Shown here: positions 54,269-63,564 of the stretch, one piece after another
Layout of the letters: every line of letters starts with the position of its first letter
Numbering within the stretch: the first letter of the stretch is position 1
Source of the DNA: Nitrospiraceae bacterium
GTDB lineage: Bacteria > Nitrospirota > Nitrospiria > Nitrospirales > Nitrospiraceae
Assembly: GCA_019637075.1 (NCBI GenBank)
Contig: JAHBWI010000001.1
Span: 682,001 to 746,000, forward strand
Length of the DNA stretch: 64,000 nucleotides
Direction: 5' to 3'
Program-made: the position numbers and the translations under genes
Notes under the pieces: generated by a model
What the model saw: only the letters and a program-made list of their open reading frames with translations
Told to the model about the DNA's origin: nothing
The model's database searches: none

Positions 54269-55456
54269 TCATCTTTTGGCACTCAACTCCCGCACCGTTC
54301 CCATCTCGCTGGTGTCATATCCACCCAGCGCACCAACCTCGGTTCGGAATGGTCTACTCGTAAGGATGTCCAGAAACGATTCGATTGCAGGATGGTCTTG
54401 CAGATACGCCTTCGGTAGCACGAGGTCATACCGCGCATGCTGCAGGGGAAGGAAGTCGAGATCAAACAGTTGTGCAGCTGCTCTAACGCCCACCCCAACA
54501 TCCGCACGACCCTCTGCAATGAGACGAGCAACATGCACATGAGACCGGGCAACAGACTGATATCCACGAATGGCGGCCGCTGCGATCCCGGATGCAGCCA
54601 AGCGCTGATCCAACAACAACCGCGCCCCAGAACCCTCCTCCCGGTTGATGAGCGCGACATCCGGCCGTACAAGATCGGCAACTCCGCTGATGCCACGGGG
54701 ATTTCTCGCAGCAACCAACAGCCCTTCCTCCCACACCGCAAAAGTCATGACCAAGTAATTGGTGCCCTTTAGGTGACGGCGAAGATATGGCAGATTCGAT
54801 TCTCCTGACTGGTCGACAACATGCACACCGGCTACATGCACTTCCCCTCGTTTCAGGGCGTCCAGCGCCGCCGTGCTGCCCAGCGTCCATCCCACGACTG
54901 AACAGGCGTCTTTATAGCGACGCAAGTGTTCGCCGAGGAGAAATATGGAAGGATCACATCCAGCAACAGAAATTTCCTGTTCGATGGCTCGACGATCTCG
55001 CAACAGTCGCACGCGCGCCGAGTGTGCACCAGCCTTGCCCCGATGGGGCAAAGGATCGACCAGTAACCCGTCGGCCGCAACGGTGTAATTCAGCACTTCC
55101 CCCAGATCGACTACCGGTCGGACGACGAAACGGGAGCCGACTCGCGCGACCTTCACCCGTCGACGACTCTGTCCCACGGCCGAGTCCGGCGAGTCGCGCG
55201 CGATCACGCCTTCGATAATTTCTTCCGCATCCGTCAACGAGAACAAATCTTCGACATGACAGGCGAGCACCCGCGCGAGCTGCAGCGAGACAGCGGTGGT
55301 CGGCAGATACTGGCCTGTCTCGATGGCATGGATGGCTTGGCGGGTGACGCCAGATTGGGCCGCTAACTGGGCGCGCGTGAGGCCTTTGGCCTCGCGTAGT
55401 CGGCTGAGGTGGTTATCAATCCTGGGCGTCACTGGAGAGTTGGCTTCAGCAGTCAT
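54269..55456 (-). CDS. XRE-HTH plus periplasmic-binding-domain regulator
   Basis: 395 residues from ATG 55456. The N-terminal XRE HTH (LTRAQLAAQSGVTRQAIHAI) is linked to a PBP-like ligand domain (residues about 115-380) with NREEGSGARLLLDQRLAASG and LIAEGRADVGVGVRAAAQLF, the type found in molybdate-related one-component regulators. It heads the minus-strand operon and is divergent from porin copy 2. It most likely senses the same anion in the cytosol and controls both operons from the shared 217-nt region. Confidence 0.87.
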   Translation of the reverse strand: MTAEANSPVTPRIDNHLSRLREAKGLTRAQLAAQSGVTRQAIHAIETGQYLPTTAVSLQLARVLACHVEDLFSLTDAEEIIEGVIARDSPDSAVGQSRRRVKVARVGSRFVVRPVVDLGEVLNYTVAADGLLVDPLPHRGKAGAHSARVRLLRDRRAIEQEISVAGCDPSIFLLGEHLRRYKDACSVVGWTLGSTAALDALKRGEVHVAGVHVVDQSGESNLPYLRRHLKGTNYLVMTFAVWEEGLLVAARNPRGISGVADLVRPDVALINREEGSGARLLLDQRLAASGIAAAAIRGYQSVARSHVHVARLIAEGRADVGVGVRAAAQLFDLDFLPLQHARYDLVLPKAYLQDHPAIESFLDILTSRPFRTEVGALGGYDTSEMGTVRELSAKR

Positions 55457-55486
55457 CGAGGCCGGAGAATGCCTTAATACTTTACT

Positions 55487-55497
55487 AATTGTCAATT
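55487..55497. promoter_or_regulatory. Palindrome in the divergent regulator/porin region
   Basis: AATTGTCAATT is a perfect 11-bp palindrome 31 bp upstream of the regulator ATG, in a strongly AT-rich region. Candidate operator for the XRE-PBP regulator. Confidence 0.35.
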
Positions 55498-55541
55498 ATT
55501 ATTTACGCCTCAAAAGAAGATCGATCTTGAATCGTATATTG

Positions 55542-55569
55542 TTGACAAAGTTATTAAAGATAATATATT
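55542..55569 (+). promoter_or_regulatory. Strong sigma70-type promoter for porin copy 2
   Basis: TTGACA (55542-55547), 16-nt spacer, TATATT (55564-55569): 6/6 and 5/6 matches. The surrounding AT-rich tract is unlike the GC-rich genome. The leader is about 98 nt, with GAGGAG before ATG 55674. Confidence 0.65.
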
Positions 55570-55673
55570 TATACCTCATCGGATTACAGATAATTCATTT
55601 CGATCCACGCATTAAATAGTTAGAGAGCAGCCTCCAAAGGCTTCGTGGTCACCCGTAGATGAGGAGAGATGTC

Positions 55674-57314
55674 ATGCAGCGAGGAACGTTAGGGATTGCC
55701 GGCATACTAGCCGGCCTGCTGGTCGGCCTGCCTTCCCCATCCGCCTTCGCGGTCGAGGAAGGACAGCTGGTGAAGAAGGAGGGCAAATGGGAATACTACT
55801 CGGGCGAAGACCCCGGCCTTAAATACCTCCTCTTAAGAGGCATCATCACGCAGGAGGAATATGACAAGGGTCTGAAGGTGATTGAAAAGCGCGAGCAGAT
55901 CGCGAAGCCGAACTACACGATCGACGTCAACAACGGCCTGAACTTCCGCGTCGGCGACAAGTTCTTCCTCAAGCTTCGGTTGTTGACTCAGGTTCGCTAC
56001 ACCCACAGCACCTACAACCAAGCCTGGGGAACCGTAGGTGACTCCCGCAATCCGGAAATCCTGGGCGGGCAGGTCGAATACCGGGCCGTCCGTAGGCAAA
56101 GCGACTCCAACCAGTTCAGTGTGCCCCGTGCCAGACTCCAGTTTCTGGGCTACGCCTTCGACCCGGATTTTCGCTACAACATTTCGTGGGCCTTCGATCA
56201 AACGACTTGGAACCAAGAAGGCGGCAGCGGGCGTGCTGGGCTCCTCGACGCCTACATCTCGTCCTGGCACATTCCATGGCTGACCATCCAAGCCGGTCAA
56301 CAGCGCGTGTGGTTCAATCGCGCCACGATCAGCTCAATGGCGACGTCCACATTTGCGGACAACCTGATCGTCCAGAACGCCTTCGCCGCCAATCAACAGA
56401 ACAGCCGCGACATCGGCGTCAGCATTTCAAGTGATGAAGATCAGTATAGGTTCAACTATGCCATCGGCATTTGGGGAGGCGTGGGAGCCAATCTGGCGAG
56501 GGAAGGCGTATCAGTCAGCCAGAACGTGCTGCCTCAAAGCGGGACGCCCGGCGCGCCGAACGCCACGACGACCAGAACCTATAATTACGATACCCGCTTC
56601 ATGACCGGTGAGATGATGTACACGGTACGGTTGCTCTACAAGATTGCCGGCAATCCCGGCTATGGCCAGGGCGACATCCTCAACTCCCGGACGCTCCAGT
56701 CGGCCATCGCCTTCGGTTACGCCTACAACCCAGCGCAAAATTATCTGAGCTCCATCCGCTCCGACATTGTCGACCGTGCGTATCGGCAGGCCATTACGAA
56801 AGCCTACAACGGGCGGCTCCTGGCCGGTGGCATCTATGACTTCCAAACCTATGAAGCGGACTTCATCGCCAAGTATCAAGGGTGGTCGTTCCAGGCGGAA
56901 GGGTACTATCGGCACCAGCGGGTGCGGAACGCCGACAGCGGAACCAGCCCGTTCGACCTGAACACGATTCCCCAGGCGCAGTTTCTAGGCACGCCGGTGA
57001 ATCTCGGCCAGGCCTATGGCTGGTACGTGCAGGTGGGAAAATATGTGATTCCCAGAAAGCTCGAGCTCGCCGTCCGCTATGGGTTCATGGATCCGTCGAC
57101 TCGACAAGTGAACGATCTGGTCAAGGAGTTCGGCGCCGCGATCAACTATAGTTTCGACGGCACCTATAACAACCGGCTCGTGATCGACTATTCGAACATT
57201 ACGTTGGGCAGCGGCGGACGAGCCCCCGACCGTTTCCCGTTCGAAACCCAGCCAGGGTTCGGGCGGGATCTGATCGAAAACCGCATCAATGTCCAATACC
57301 AATTCTACTTCTAA
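55674..57314 (+). CDS. Outer-membrane porin (OprO/OprP-like), copy 2
   Basis: 546 residues from ATG 55674 (GAGGAG 7-8 nt upstream). Signal peptide ending SAFA, SHOCT-like segment LLLRGIITQEEYDKGLKVIE, then a beta-barrel with aromatic-rich strands ending NVQYQFYF. Paralogous to copy 1 (both share DVNNGLNF/YDRGFNFSM-type first strands and a GWYVQVGKYVIPRKLELAVR-like segment). First gene of a porin-ModA-lipoprotein operon transcribed away from the regulator. Confidence 0.87.
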   Translation: MQRGTLGIAGILAGLLVGLPSPSAFAVEEGQLVKKEGKWEYYSGEDPGLKYLLLRGIITQEEYDKGLKVIEKREQIAKPNYTIDVNNGLNFRVGDKFFLKLRLLTQVRYTHSTYNQAWGTVGDSRNPEILGGQVEYRAVRRQSDSNQFSVPRARLQFLGYAFDPDFRYNISWAFDQTTWNQEGGSGRAGLLDAYISSWHIPWLTIQAGQQRVWFNRATISSMATSTFADNLIVQNAFAANQQNSRDIGVSISSDEDQYRFNYAIGIWGGVGANLAREGVSVSQNVLPQSGTPGAPNATTTRTYNYDTRFMTGEMMYTVRLLYKIAGNPGYGQGDILNSRTLQSAIAFGYAYNPAQNYLSSIRSDIVDRAYRQAITKAYNGRLLAGGIYDFQTYEADFIAKYQGWSFQAEGYYRHQRVRNADSGTSPFDLNTIPQAQFLGTPVNLGQAYGWYVQVGKYVIPRKLELAVRYGFMDPSTRQVNDLVKEFGAAINYSFDGTYNNRLVIDYSNITLGSGGRAPDRFPFETQPGFGRDLIENRINVQYQFYF

Positions 57315-57349
57315 GCGAACACATATTGAGTGACAGACAGGAGGACATC

Positions 57350-58174
57350 GTGAGGTTACGAACTCATGCCATCGCACTCGCATTCATCTGGGTCCTTGTC
57401 GTCGCGATCGGCTGGAGCCCGAAACCAGCCGCCGCACAAACCGAGACCTTGACCATCGCGGCCGCGAACAGCCTGAAGGACGCCCTGCGAAAGGTGCTTC
57501 CGTTGTTCGAGGCACAACATCGGGAAGTCGCGGTCCGCATTGTGTATGGCCCATCGCAGACTCTGCGCAAGCAGATCGAGGAAGGGGCGCCGATCGACGT
57601 GTACCTGCCGTCCCTATTCGAAGAGCTCGACCAGCTCGACGGCAAAGGCCTCGTCATCCAAGGCACGAAACGAGCCTATGCCGCCACGTCGCTGGTGTTG
57701 ATCACCGGAACGGCACTCCCCGCCCCCATCCGTTCCATCTCGGAATTGGAATCCGTGCCGGTCAGACGAATTGCGGTCGGAGACCCCAAAACCTCATCGG
57801 TAGGAAAAGTGGCCGCCCAGTTTCTAAAGAGCAGCAAGCTGGAACCCAAACTCAAATCGCAATACGTCTTCGGCGAACACTCCAGAGCCGTGCTCGACCT
57901 GGTGGCTAAGGGCGAAGCGGAGATCGGCATCGTCTATCGAACCGATGTCGGGACCAACGGGAAGGTCCGTATCCTCGATACGGTACCATCTGCCTCCCAC
58001 ACGCCGGTTCGGTACGGAGTCGCCGCAGTCTGGACGGCACAGAACATCGCGGCAGCCGGGGACTTCACGCAATTTCTTTTGAGTCCGGAGGTGCAATCCA
58101 TCTTGCAGGAATACGGCTTCGATCGCGTGGCTCCCGAAGCGCAACCGGCGCAGCCCCAAGAGGTGAAACCATGA
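57350..58174 (+). CDS. modA: ModA-like periplasmic binding protein
   Basis: 274 residues from GTG 57350, set by AGGAGG 5 nt upstream. Signal peptide ending PAAAQ. ModA-type segments ETLTIAAANSLKDALRKVLP, VYGPSQTLRKQIEEGAPIDV, IAVGDPKTSSVGKVAAQFLK and LVAKGEAEIGIVYRTDVGTN. It ends in a Pro/Gln-rich tail. No permease is encoded in this operon, so it may deliver to ModB-ModC at 49060-47978. Symbol given by family; specificity is inferred. Confidence 0.82.
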   Translation: MRLRTHAIALAFIWVLVVAIGWSPKPAAAQTETLTIAAANSLKDALRKVLPLFEAQHREVAVRIVYGPSQTLRKQIEEGAPIDVYLPSLFEELDQLDGKGLVIQGTKRAYAATSLVLITGTALPAPIRSISELESVPVRRIAVGDPKTSSVGKVAAQFLKSSKLEPKLKSQYVFGEHSRAVLDLVAKGEAEIGIVYRTDVGTNGKVRILDTVPSASHTPVRYGVAAVWTAQNIAAAGDFTQFLLSPEVQSILQEYGFDRVAPEAQPAQPQEVKP

Positions 58175-58905
58175 ACGAAAGAAAAGGACAGACAACCGTG
58201 ACGACATCGTTCGCAACCCCTGTGCTCAGCCTGCTGCTCGGGCTCACGCTCCTCGCTGGTTGCGCCGGCCGGCCCTCCGTCCCTCCGAAGTCGGTCTATC
58301 AATCGGGGCTGAACATCGTGCGCGTGGAACAGGACCCGGACTCGACGACGAACTCACATCCCGCGACGCTCACGGCGACGGAGGTGGGAACATTGCTGCG
58401 GGGCGTGCGCGTCTGGGAACGGCGCAATTGGCTCCACCAACTCTTCGTCGGCAAGGCCGACAAGACCCGCGCCTTTCGGGACCAGGAGATCGCGATTCTG
58501 GCGCCAGCATTGGCCAAGGCTCTGTCGCAGGCGTCTGCCGCCGAACGCGTGTACTTTCACTTGAGTCACGCGACCGAGCACGGCGAAGAGGAAACCACGA
58601 CCGGCTGGATTTCCGTTCAGGATCCGGTCCTCCATGTCGCCCTGGCAGAGGTGCATGACCGCCATGGTCCGGGACCTGATATCAGTAAGTACGATCGGCA
58701 GATGCCGAACGTACCAGAACGCTCCCCGGCCTTCGATGCCACCTTCGAGCCGGAAGAGCATTTAGTCACCGTGAAATCAGGCGGCCGGCTGTTCGCCCCC
58801 GACCAGCGGGAAGAGCTGGCGATTCGCTACCGGGACGCGCTGACCGCGATGCCCGTGCAACCGGGACTCGATCGTGAGAGCCGGCCCGTGCCGGACAATC
58901 GCTAG
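58171..58905 (+). CDS. Porin-associated lipoprotein, copy 2
   Basis: 244 residues; ATG 58171 overlaps the modA-like stop (ATGA). Lipobox LLAGC after a hydrophobic core. The domain parallels copy 1 at 52646: STTNSHPATLTATEVGTLL against STTYAHPADLSKSDLTSIL, and TTGWISVQDPVLHVALAEVH against VAGWVAVRDGYLYFTLEYDH. The recurring porin/binding-protein/lipoprotein set suggests one functional unit; the biochemical role is unknown. Confidence 0.75.
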   Translation: MNERKGQTTVTTSFATPVLSLLLGLTLLAGCAGRPSVPPKSVYQSGLNIVRVEQDPDSTTNSHPATLTATEVGTLLRGVRVWERRNWLHQLFVGKADKTRAFRDQEIAILAPALAKALSQASAAERVYFHLSHATEHGEEETTTGWISVQDPVLHVALAEVHDRHGPGPDISKYDRQMPNVPERSPAFDATFEPEEHLVTVKSGGRLFAPDQREELAIRYRDALTAMPVQPGLDRESRPVPDNR

Positions 58906-59335
58906 AATCCGAAGGCAGAAGGGACCTCCCCTGTCGATTTTCATCGTCGGTGGCGACTCGGTCGAAGCCATCAAGCACCAGGTCGGGATCCGCGGTCATG
59001 CCGGGATCGCGCATTGGAGCGGACCGAGGACGAGGGACGTAGGGAGGCCGATTCCCAAAGGCACGGAGGCTGCGGGAGTCCGGTCTTCTTCCAAAAACGA
59101 AGCCGGCAGCTCGCCGAACCGACGCAATCGTCGCGCGAGCTGCCGGATTGGTTGTCCCGCATGGACCGTGTCGCAGTGTAGACAAGACTCGCCATGCCAT
59201 CATCTAGACGCACAAGGAGCCACAACGCCATGGTCGATCGGGTGCATGCACAGCCGTCCAGTCGGCGCAGGCGCTCGCTGTCCGGTCGTAGAACGACCGT
59301 ACGGATGAAGCCCATCTGGTAGGGCCTCACCGGCT
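58906..59335. other. Gene-free stretch with a nested stem-loop
   Basis: No convincing gene. A stable structure at 59103-59146 pairs CCGGCAGCTCG with CGAGCTGCCGG (11 bp) and contains an inner CGACG/CGTCG hairpin. It may terminate the porin operon, although no T-run follows. Confidence 0.4.
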
Positions 59336-60913
59336 ATGGTACCTTACGCCATGCGTCGCGCATCCGAGGGTCGGTTTCGGCACCTGTCGATCGGCAAGAA
59401 GCTGCTCTTGTCATTCAGCTTGATCGTCGGCCTCCTCCTCTTCACCCTCGGCGCCACGCTCTTTTACCTTTCCCGGGTCAACAGCTACGTCGATCGCCAC
59501 CAACGCATCACGGTCCCGGCCGTCGTGACGGCCGCCGCCATGCAACAGTCGGTCGCGCACATGCTCCGGCAAGTGCATCACCTGCTTGAACACCAGCCAG
59601 CAGGAGAACAGACGGCGACGCTGGCCAGAATCGAGCTCATGCACGGCCAGACCGTCTCGGCTCTCGAGACCTACCGCGCGAGCCACGCCGCGCGAACCCA
59701 TCCGATCATGCTCGGCATGCTCATTCAGCACGGACGGGGTGATCTGGCCGATCGTGAGGACCAGGCGATGGCCGAGGTCGCCGACGGATTGAACAACTTG
59801 GCGCAGCTTCACCGCACGATGAGCGCCCGTGGAACCGGACCCCGAAGCGGCCAAGAAACCCAAGACGGGATCGAGCGCCAGTACGAACACACGGTCGAGC
59901 GCCTGGAAGGTTCGATCGGCATCCTGATCGACGTCCATCGCCTGATCGACGTTGAAATGAAACATGAAGGGGACCGATTGGTCGCGGAGGCTCGACTCCT
60001 TGTGCTTGGATTCGTCGCCCTGCTCGGACTCGTGATCGTGGTCACCTACGGCGTGATGCGTCATTCCATTGCCTCCCCCCTGCGCCGCTTGGCCACCACC
60101 GCGGACCGAGTGGCCCACCACGACCTCACGGCGCAATTCGAAGCCTGGCCGAATCGAGACGAGGTGGGTGGCTTGGCGGCGGCCCTCTCCTCCATGCTGA
60201 TCAGCCTGCGCGAACAGACCGCCGCGATCGCGAGGAAGACAAAAGAACTCGAAGCCTTCACCTATTCCGTGGCACACGACCTGAAGGGGCCGTTGAGAGA
60301 AATCGAAGGGTTTTCGTCCCTCCTCGAAAAGGAGTTTGCGGAGCAGGGTGATCCCCAAGTCCGCCACCACATCGGCGTGATCCGGACGTCCGCCTTGCGG
60401 CTGACCCACATGATCGATGCATTGCTCAAGTATTCTCGGCTCGAACGGCAAGATCTTCCCCGGCAGCACTTCAACGTGCTGGAAATGATCGGCAACCTGG
60501 TCAACGATCGCCTCAGCAGCAGTCAGGGACCGAGGCCGAAAATTCACCTGAACCTCCCCTTTGCCGACCTCTACGGCGAACCGGTGAGCGTCCGCCAGGC
60601 GATCGTCAATCTCCTGGACAACGCGCTGAAGTTTTCACGGCAAGCCTCCGCTCCGGATATTCACATCGGAGGACGCCAAACAGGCAGCGAGCGCATCATC
60701 TGGGTGAAGGATAACGGCATCGGGTTCGACCCGGAGCAGAAAGAGAAAATCTTCGGACTCTTCGAGCGGCTCCACGCCCCTCAAGACTACGAGGGAACCG
60801 GGGTGGGATTGGCCATCGTGAAGCTGGTCATGGAGAAGCATGGCGGACGGGCCTGGGCAGAGACGACGCCCGGCGAAGGCAGCACCTTCTTTCTGGCCTT
60901 TCCGCTGCACTGA
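59336..60913 (+). CDS. Membrane HAMP sensor histidine kinase
   Basis: 525 residues. Membrane segments near residues 22-46 and 218-243 frame a ~170-residue helical periplasmic sensor. Then come HAMP (SPLRRLATTADRVAHHDLTA), HisKA with phospho-His in YSVAHDLKGPLREIEGF, and the ATPase domain with N-box IVNLLDNALKFS, G-box DNGIGFDPEQ and GTGVGLAIVKLVMEKHGG. It resembles phytochrome-like/bacteriophytochrome kinase cores. Its regulator follows 53 nt downstream. Confidence 0.92.
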   Translation: MVPYAMRRASEGRFRHLSIGKKLLLSFSLIVGLLLFTLGATLFYLSRVNSYVDRHQRITVPAVVTAAAMQQSVAHMLRQVHHLLEHQPAGEQTATLARIELMHGQTVSALETYRASHAARTHPIMLGMLIQHGRGDLADREDQAMAEVADGLNNLAQLHRTMSARGTGPRSGQETQDGIERQYEHTVERLEGSIGILIDVHRLIDVEMKHEGDRLVAEARLLVLGFVALLGLVIVVTYGVMRHSIASPLRRLATTADRVAHHDLTAQFEAWPNRDEVGGLAAALSSMLISLREQTAAIARKTKELEAFTYSVAHDLKGPLREIEGFSSLLEKEFAEQGDPQVRHHIGVIRTSALRLTHMIDALLKYSRLERQDLPRQHFNVLEMIGNLVNDRLSSSQGPRPKIHLNLPFADLYGEPVSVRQAIVNLLDNALKFSRQASAPDIHIGGRQTGSERIIWVKDNGIGFDPEQKEKIFGLFERLHAPQDYEGTGVGLAIVKLVMEKHGGRAWAETTPGEGSTFFLAFPLH

Positions 60914-60966
60914 GATGTGCCCCATCGGCTTCCCGCCAATCACGAACGACGAGCGACGGTTCACGA

Positions 60967-62307
60967 ATGAACATTCTAGTCATCGACGATGAAGAGTTTG
61001 TACGCCTGACGCTCGAGCGACTGCTCCGCGAAGAAGGTTGCGAGGTGCAGACGGCTGTCGGCGGGCAATCGGGGATCGATCGCCTGGGCGAACAGCGGTT
61101 CGATTGCGTCATTACGGATCTCCGCATGCCGGGCGTGGACGGCCGCGCGGTTCTGCGTTGGGTCCGCGAGCGGCAACCAGACGTCGACGTCCTCGTGCTG
61201 ACCGGGCATGGCGATGTGACCGATGCCGTGTCCGCGATCAAGGACGGAGCCTGGGATTTCTTGGTGAAGGACATCCCCTTCGACGGCGCCGCCGTCACGG
61301 CCGCGCTGGCCAAGCTGCGGACCCTACGAGACTTGCGCCGGGAGAACTTTGCGGCGCGGCAGGGCGGTTACCATCATGACGTACTCGTCGAAGGAATCAG
61401 CCAATCCTGGCAAGCGCTCAAGGGACAAATCGCCCAAGTGGCCCCCTCCAACGCCCCGGTACTGATTCAAGGGGAAACCGGATCGGGGAAGGAAGTGGTG
61501 GCTCGCCTCCTCCATGCTCAAAGCCGCAGATCCACCGGCCCCTTCATTGCCGTCAATTGCGGCGCCGTCAGCCGGGAACTCTTGGAGAGCGAGCTGTTCG
61601 GCCACGAGAAGGGAGCCTTTACGGGAGCGGCGGCCGCCAAACCCGGGCTCATTGTTGCCGCGGATGGTGGCACTCTGTTTCTGGATGAGCTGGGCGAGAT
61701 GCCGGGGCCCATGCAGGTGAGCCTTTTGCGCTTCTTGGACCGCGGAGAATACCGACCGGTCGGGAGCACACGGTCCCTCCATGCCGACGTACGCGTAGTT
61801 GGGGCAACCAACCAAGACATTCAAGAACTCGTGCTGCAAGGGCGCTTTCGCGATGACCTTCTCTACCGGATCAACACCGTCACACTTCGGGTTCCACCCC
61901 TCCGTGAACGGAAGCAGGATATTCCCCGCCTCGTCGAACACTTGTTGAAGATCCTCAGAATTCCCGGCACAACCGCACGTCCGTGCACGACAGAAGCCAT
62001 GGAGGAGCTGATCGCCTATCGCTGGCCCGGAAATGTCCGGGAATTGCGCAACGTCCTGGAGCGGTTGTTGTTGCTGAGTCCCGGCGGCAATCCCTTTACC
62101 GCTGCGGATGTGAGACGGCTGCTTCCTGACTCGACGCCTCCCCTGCATACGGATGCCGCCCAGTTGACGCTCGACACTGTCGAACGTCTGCATATCGAGC
62201 GAGTACTCGAAGCCCACGCTGGGAACAAAACCAAAGCCGCGCAGACCCTCGACATCGACTACAAGACCCTGCTCGCCAAGCTCAGACGCTATAGCCTCGA
62301 CAACTAG
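60967..62307 (+). CDS. Sigma54-dependent NtrC-family response regulator
   Basis: 446 residues with all domains intact. The receiver has VIDDEEF and phospho-acceptor Asp in CVITDLRMPG. The AAA+ domain has Walker A GETGSGKE, the sigma54-contacting loop HEKGAFTGA and Walker B GGTLFLDELGE. The Fis-type HTH reads NKTKAAQTLDIDYKTLLAKL. It forms a two-component pair with the kinase at 59336 and serves as the canonical contrast to the regulator at 22377. Confidence 0.94.
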   Translation: MNILVIDDEEFVRLTLERLLREEGCEVQTAVGGQSGIDRLGEQRFDCVITDLRMPGVDGRAVLRWVRERQPDVDVLVLTGHGDVTDAVSAIKDGAWDFLVKDIPFDGAAVTAALAKLRTLRDLRRENFAARQGGYHHDVLVEGISQSWQALKGQIAQVAPSNAPVLIQGETGSGKEVVARLLHAQSRRSTGPFIAVNCGAVSRELLESELFGHEKGAFTGAAAAKPGLIVAADGGTLFLDELGEMPGPMQVSLLRFLDRGEYRPVGSTRSLHADVRVVGATNQDIQELVLQGRFRDDLLYRINTVTLRVPPLRERKQDIPRLVEHLLKILRIPGTTARPCTTEAMEELIAYRWPGNVRELRNVLERLLLLSPGGNPFTAADVRRLLPDSTPPLHTDAAQLTLDTVERLHIERVLEAHAGNKTKAAQTLDIDYKTLLAKLRRYSLDN

Positions 62308-62379
62308 ACGAACCTCACCGCTGGGGGTCACACTCACGCGACGGCCCGACTGACTCTTTTCACGGGAGCAGGGATACGC

Positions 62380-63564
62380 TCAGGCTTCGTGCTGATGCGG
62401 GCGTCGCCTGGCGTAGACCATGACGACTTCCGCCCGCCTCGGAGCAAGGAGGAGAAACAATCGGAGGATCGGCCCCCACAGGCACTTGGCCAAGAGCCGG
62501 ATCGGGCGGTTGTTGATCACGCCCCGGTCGGCATGGCCGCCGAGCCGCTCGTTCACCCAGTTGTTGAGACTCCACACCCAACAGACCGGCATGGGGATAT
62601 AGCGAAACCATTGCACGGTGAACCCGGCCTCCGTGACCAAGGTCTCAAGAGATCGTGAGGAGTATTGAAACAGATGGAACGGCAGTCCCAGCAAGCCCCA
62701 ACAACGACCGAACAGAGCATAGGACGCCGCCTCAGCATTGGGTACCCCAATGATGAGAAATCCGCCGGGTTTGACCACACGGGAGGCCTCCCGGAGGAAG
62801 CCACGCGGATCGTGGAGATGCTCGAACACTTGATCCAGGCGGAGCACGTCGAACGACCCCGACGGGTAGCGGCCGCTCTCGAGTGTCCCCTGGTCGACCG
62901 CAAGCCCAAGAGCCCTGGAGGCATCGACCCCGCTGCGGCTGAGCTCGCAGCCGGCCACACGCCAGCCGAGTTGTTGCATGGACTGCAGAAAGGCGCCGTT
63001 TCCCGCGCCGACCTCGAACAGGGTGCGCCCCGTCGGTTCAAGCGGCAGCAACCGCTTCCGTAGCAGTCTCGCCATCGGGCCGGCGAGCAGGCGGGCCACG
63101 CCATACCTCGGGCCGTAGAGTGCGCCGACCAGGTGCCGCCCCAGCAGGGCCTTCAGCCGTGACAATCGACCGAGTCTGGCAAGGCCGTACGGATATAAAT
63201 CCAGGCGGGAATAGTATGCGTCGATCTCTTCGGCAGACGGCATCGGATCCAGCCGGTCGAGACCGCACCCGACACAACGACTTACCTGGAAGCGGCCGGA
63301 GATCTTGAATTGAAAATCGCGGGAGACAAACAGGCGGGCTGCGTCGGCCCCGCCGCACACCGGGCAGACTAGGCGATTCGTGACACGCGTCTGCTCCTCC
63401 ACGGCGATGGGCTGCGCGACTTTCACGGTGGCTACCCCAGAACCAAGGATCCCGACTTGCTCCTCTTGTTCCAAGACGGCGCCGACTTGATCGGTCGCCG
63501 CCCGGGACTGCTCACGCGGATGCTCACCGCAAGACCGTTTTTTGAGACGGCACCAGAACGACAT
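62380..63564 (-). CDS. SAM-dependent methyltransferase with CxxC ribbon
   Basis: Up to 394 residues; the first ~65 have no homology features, so the true start may be later. A zinc-ribbon-like pair CPVCGG and CVGCG is followed by a class I methyltransferase domain: LFEVGAGNGAFLQSM, FDVLRLDQVFEHLHDPRGFL and PGGFLIIGVPNAEA. A hydrophobic amphipathic C-terminal region follows. Such proteins occur in polysaccharide loci, in line with the export gene it overlaps by 41 nt. Confidence 0.85.
   Translation of the reverse strand: MSFWCRLKKRSCGEHPREQSRAATDQVGAVLEQEEQVGILGSGVATVKVAQPIAVEEQTRVTNRLVCPVCGGADAARLFVSRDFQFKISGRFQVSRCVGCGLDRLDPMPSAEEIDAYYSRLDLYPYGLARLGRLSRLKALLGRHLVGALYGPRYGVARLLAGPMARLLRKRLLPLEPTGRTLFEVGAGNGAFLQSMQQLGWRVAGCELSRSGVDASRALGLAVDQGTLESGRYPSGSFDVLRLDQVFEHLHDPRGFLREASRVVKPGGFLIIGVPNAEAASYALFGRCWGLLGLPFHLFQYSSRSLETLVTEAGFTVQWFRYIPMPVCWVWSLNNWVNERLGGHADRGVINNRPIRLLAKCLWGPILRLFLLLAPRRAEVVMVYARRRPHQHEA

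Noticed and set aside
58971-59330. Minus-strand frame of 119 codons in the gap before the HAMP kinase
   Set aside because: No ribosome binding site or family features, and it contains the nested stem-loop.
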